DNA of 64,000 bases from Burkholderiales bacterium (GTDB taxonomy: Bacteria; Pseudomonadota; Gammaproteobacteria; Burkholderiales; Burkholderiaceae_C): NCBI GenBank assembly GCA_016213325.1, contig JACRAY010000035.1:62001-126000 (forward strand). The letters run 5' to 3'. Below, one piece after another: positions 63,759 to 64,000 of the stretch. The position numbers were made by a program, and so were the translations under genes. Under the pieces are notes generated by a model. The model had not been told where the DNA came from and searched no databases. It saw only the letters and a list, made by a program, of their open reading frames with translations. How positions within the stretch are numbered: position 1 is the first letter of the stretch; each line of letters begins with the position of its first letter.

Positions 63759-64000
63759 TCACGCGCTGCGCAGGTGCCAGGCCTTGGGCCGGGTGAAAGC
63801 CTGGATGCCGTAGCGTGACAAGGTCAGGCCCACGCCGCTGTCGCCGACACCGCTCCACGGCAGCCGCGGGCTCACGCGGTCGCAGCAGTTCCAGTACACA
63901 CTGCCTGCGTTCACCTGCAACAGGATGGAACGCGCCCGCGACTCGTCGCGCGTGTACACGCCGGCCGTCAGGCCATAGCGCGTGTCGTTCATCAGGCGCA
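63759..64000 (-). CDS. aldehyde dehydrogenase family protein, 3' part only
   Basis: The frame runs from the window end to a TGA at 63759 and encodes the last 80 or so residues of an aldehyde dehydrogenase: NDTRYGLTAGVYTRD, NAGSVYWNCCDRVSPRLPWSG and GDSGVGLTLSRYGIQAFTRPK, the C-terminal region that closes the NAD site and the oligomer interface. The catalytic cysteine lies upstream outside the window. The substrate cannot be told from this piece. Confidence 0.85.
   Translation of the reverse strand, partial: RLMNDTRYGLTAGVYTRDESRARSILLQVNAGSVYWNCCDRVSPRLPWSGVGDSGVGLTLSRYGIQAFTRPKAWHLRSA

Overview
The window is very GC-rich, with tightly packed genes and frequent ATGA/GTGA start-stop overlaps. 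The gene set (TctDE-type two-component pair, TfpX/TfpZ pilin accessory protein, FCD-type GntR regulator, 306-residue type 2 ArgC, sigma-54 type IV pilins, abundant ABC uptake systems) points to a betaproteobacterium of the order Burkholderiales, most likely family Comamonadaceae (Ramlibacter/Variovorax-like). That placement is an inference from gene content, not from a marker search. No rRNA, tRNA, CRISPR array or insertion sequence was seen, and no stretch longer than about 300 bases lacks a plausible gene.

1-5.2 kb: the end of a conserved hypothetical gene, a holin-like membrane protein, then a minus-strand trio (three-domain methyltransferase/FkbM/2-oxoglutarate oxygenase, TfpX/TfpZ pilin accessory protein, BepA-like M48 protease). 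5.3-13.2 kb: moaC followed by a glycan-modification block: methyltransferases, a PglL/Wzy-type O-oligosaccharyltransferase, glycosyltransferases, and a WecD-like/WecE pair that makes a 4-acetamido-4,6-dideoxy sugar in known pathways. 13.6-15.2 kb: three tandem, almost identical type IV pilin genes, each with its own sigma-54 promoter. I read 2-17 kb as a type IV pilus and pilin-glycosylation region.

15.3-27.4 kb: one minus-strand operon of seven genes in the order CHASE2-Ser/Thr kinase, PP2C phosphatase, FHA protein, CHASE2-adenylate/guanylate cyclase, cyclic-nucleotide phosphodiesterase, GAF-GspE ATPase, TPR-glycosyltransferase. It contains enzymes to add and remove protein phosphate and to make and break a cyclic nucleotide, and it ends next to the pilins.

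27.6-41.8 kb: mostly housekeeping: sucCD, argC, recA-recX, a MarR regulator, a TctDE-like two-component system, a SPOR protein, birA, a SET-domain methyltransferase, topB with a C-terminal SWIB domain, and small enzymes. A 34-bp alternating pyrimidine-purine tract lies between the SET gene and topB.

41.8-45.1 kb: an AT-richer accessory patch. It holds a short secreted Rhs/YD-repeat protein with a C-terminal PD-(D/E)XK-like nuclease tail, a closely coupled unknown gene that is the best immunity candidate, and one further small ORF. The rhs gene has a near-consensus sigma-70 promoter with a palindrome in its spacer.

45.1-61.2 kb: a 16-gene minus-strand cluster that looks like a biuret/1-carboxybiuret degradation operon: AtzF allophanate hydrolase, AtzG-AtzE-AtzH set, a BiuH-like biuret hydrolase and a paralogue, a five-gene oligopeptide-type ABC importer, a four-gene BMP/nucleoside-type ABC importer, and a terminal GntR regulator. 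A TTGTATACAA-like palindrome sits upstream of atzF. Together these would import a ureide and hydrolyse it to ammonia and CO2. 61.5-64 kb: an orphan LuxR response regulator, a secreted serine hydrolase, and the end of an aldehyde dehydrogenase gene.
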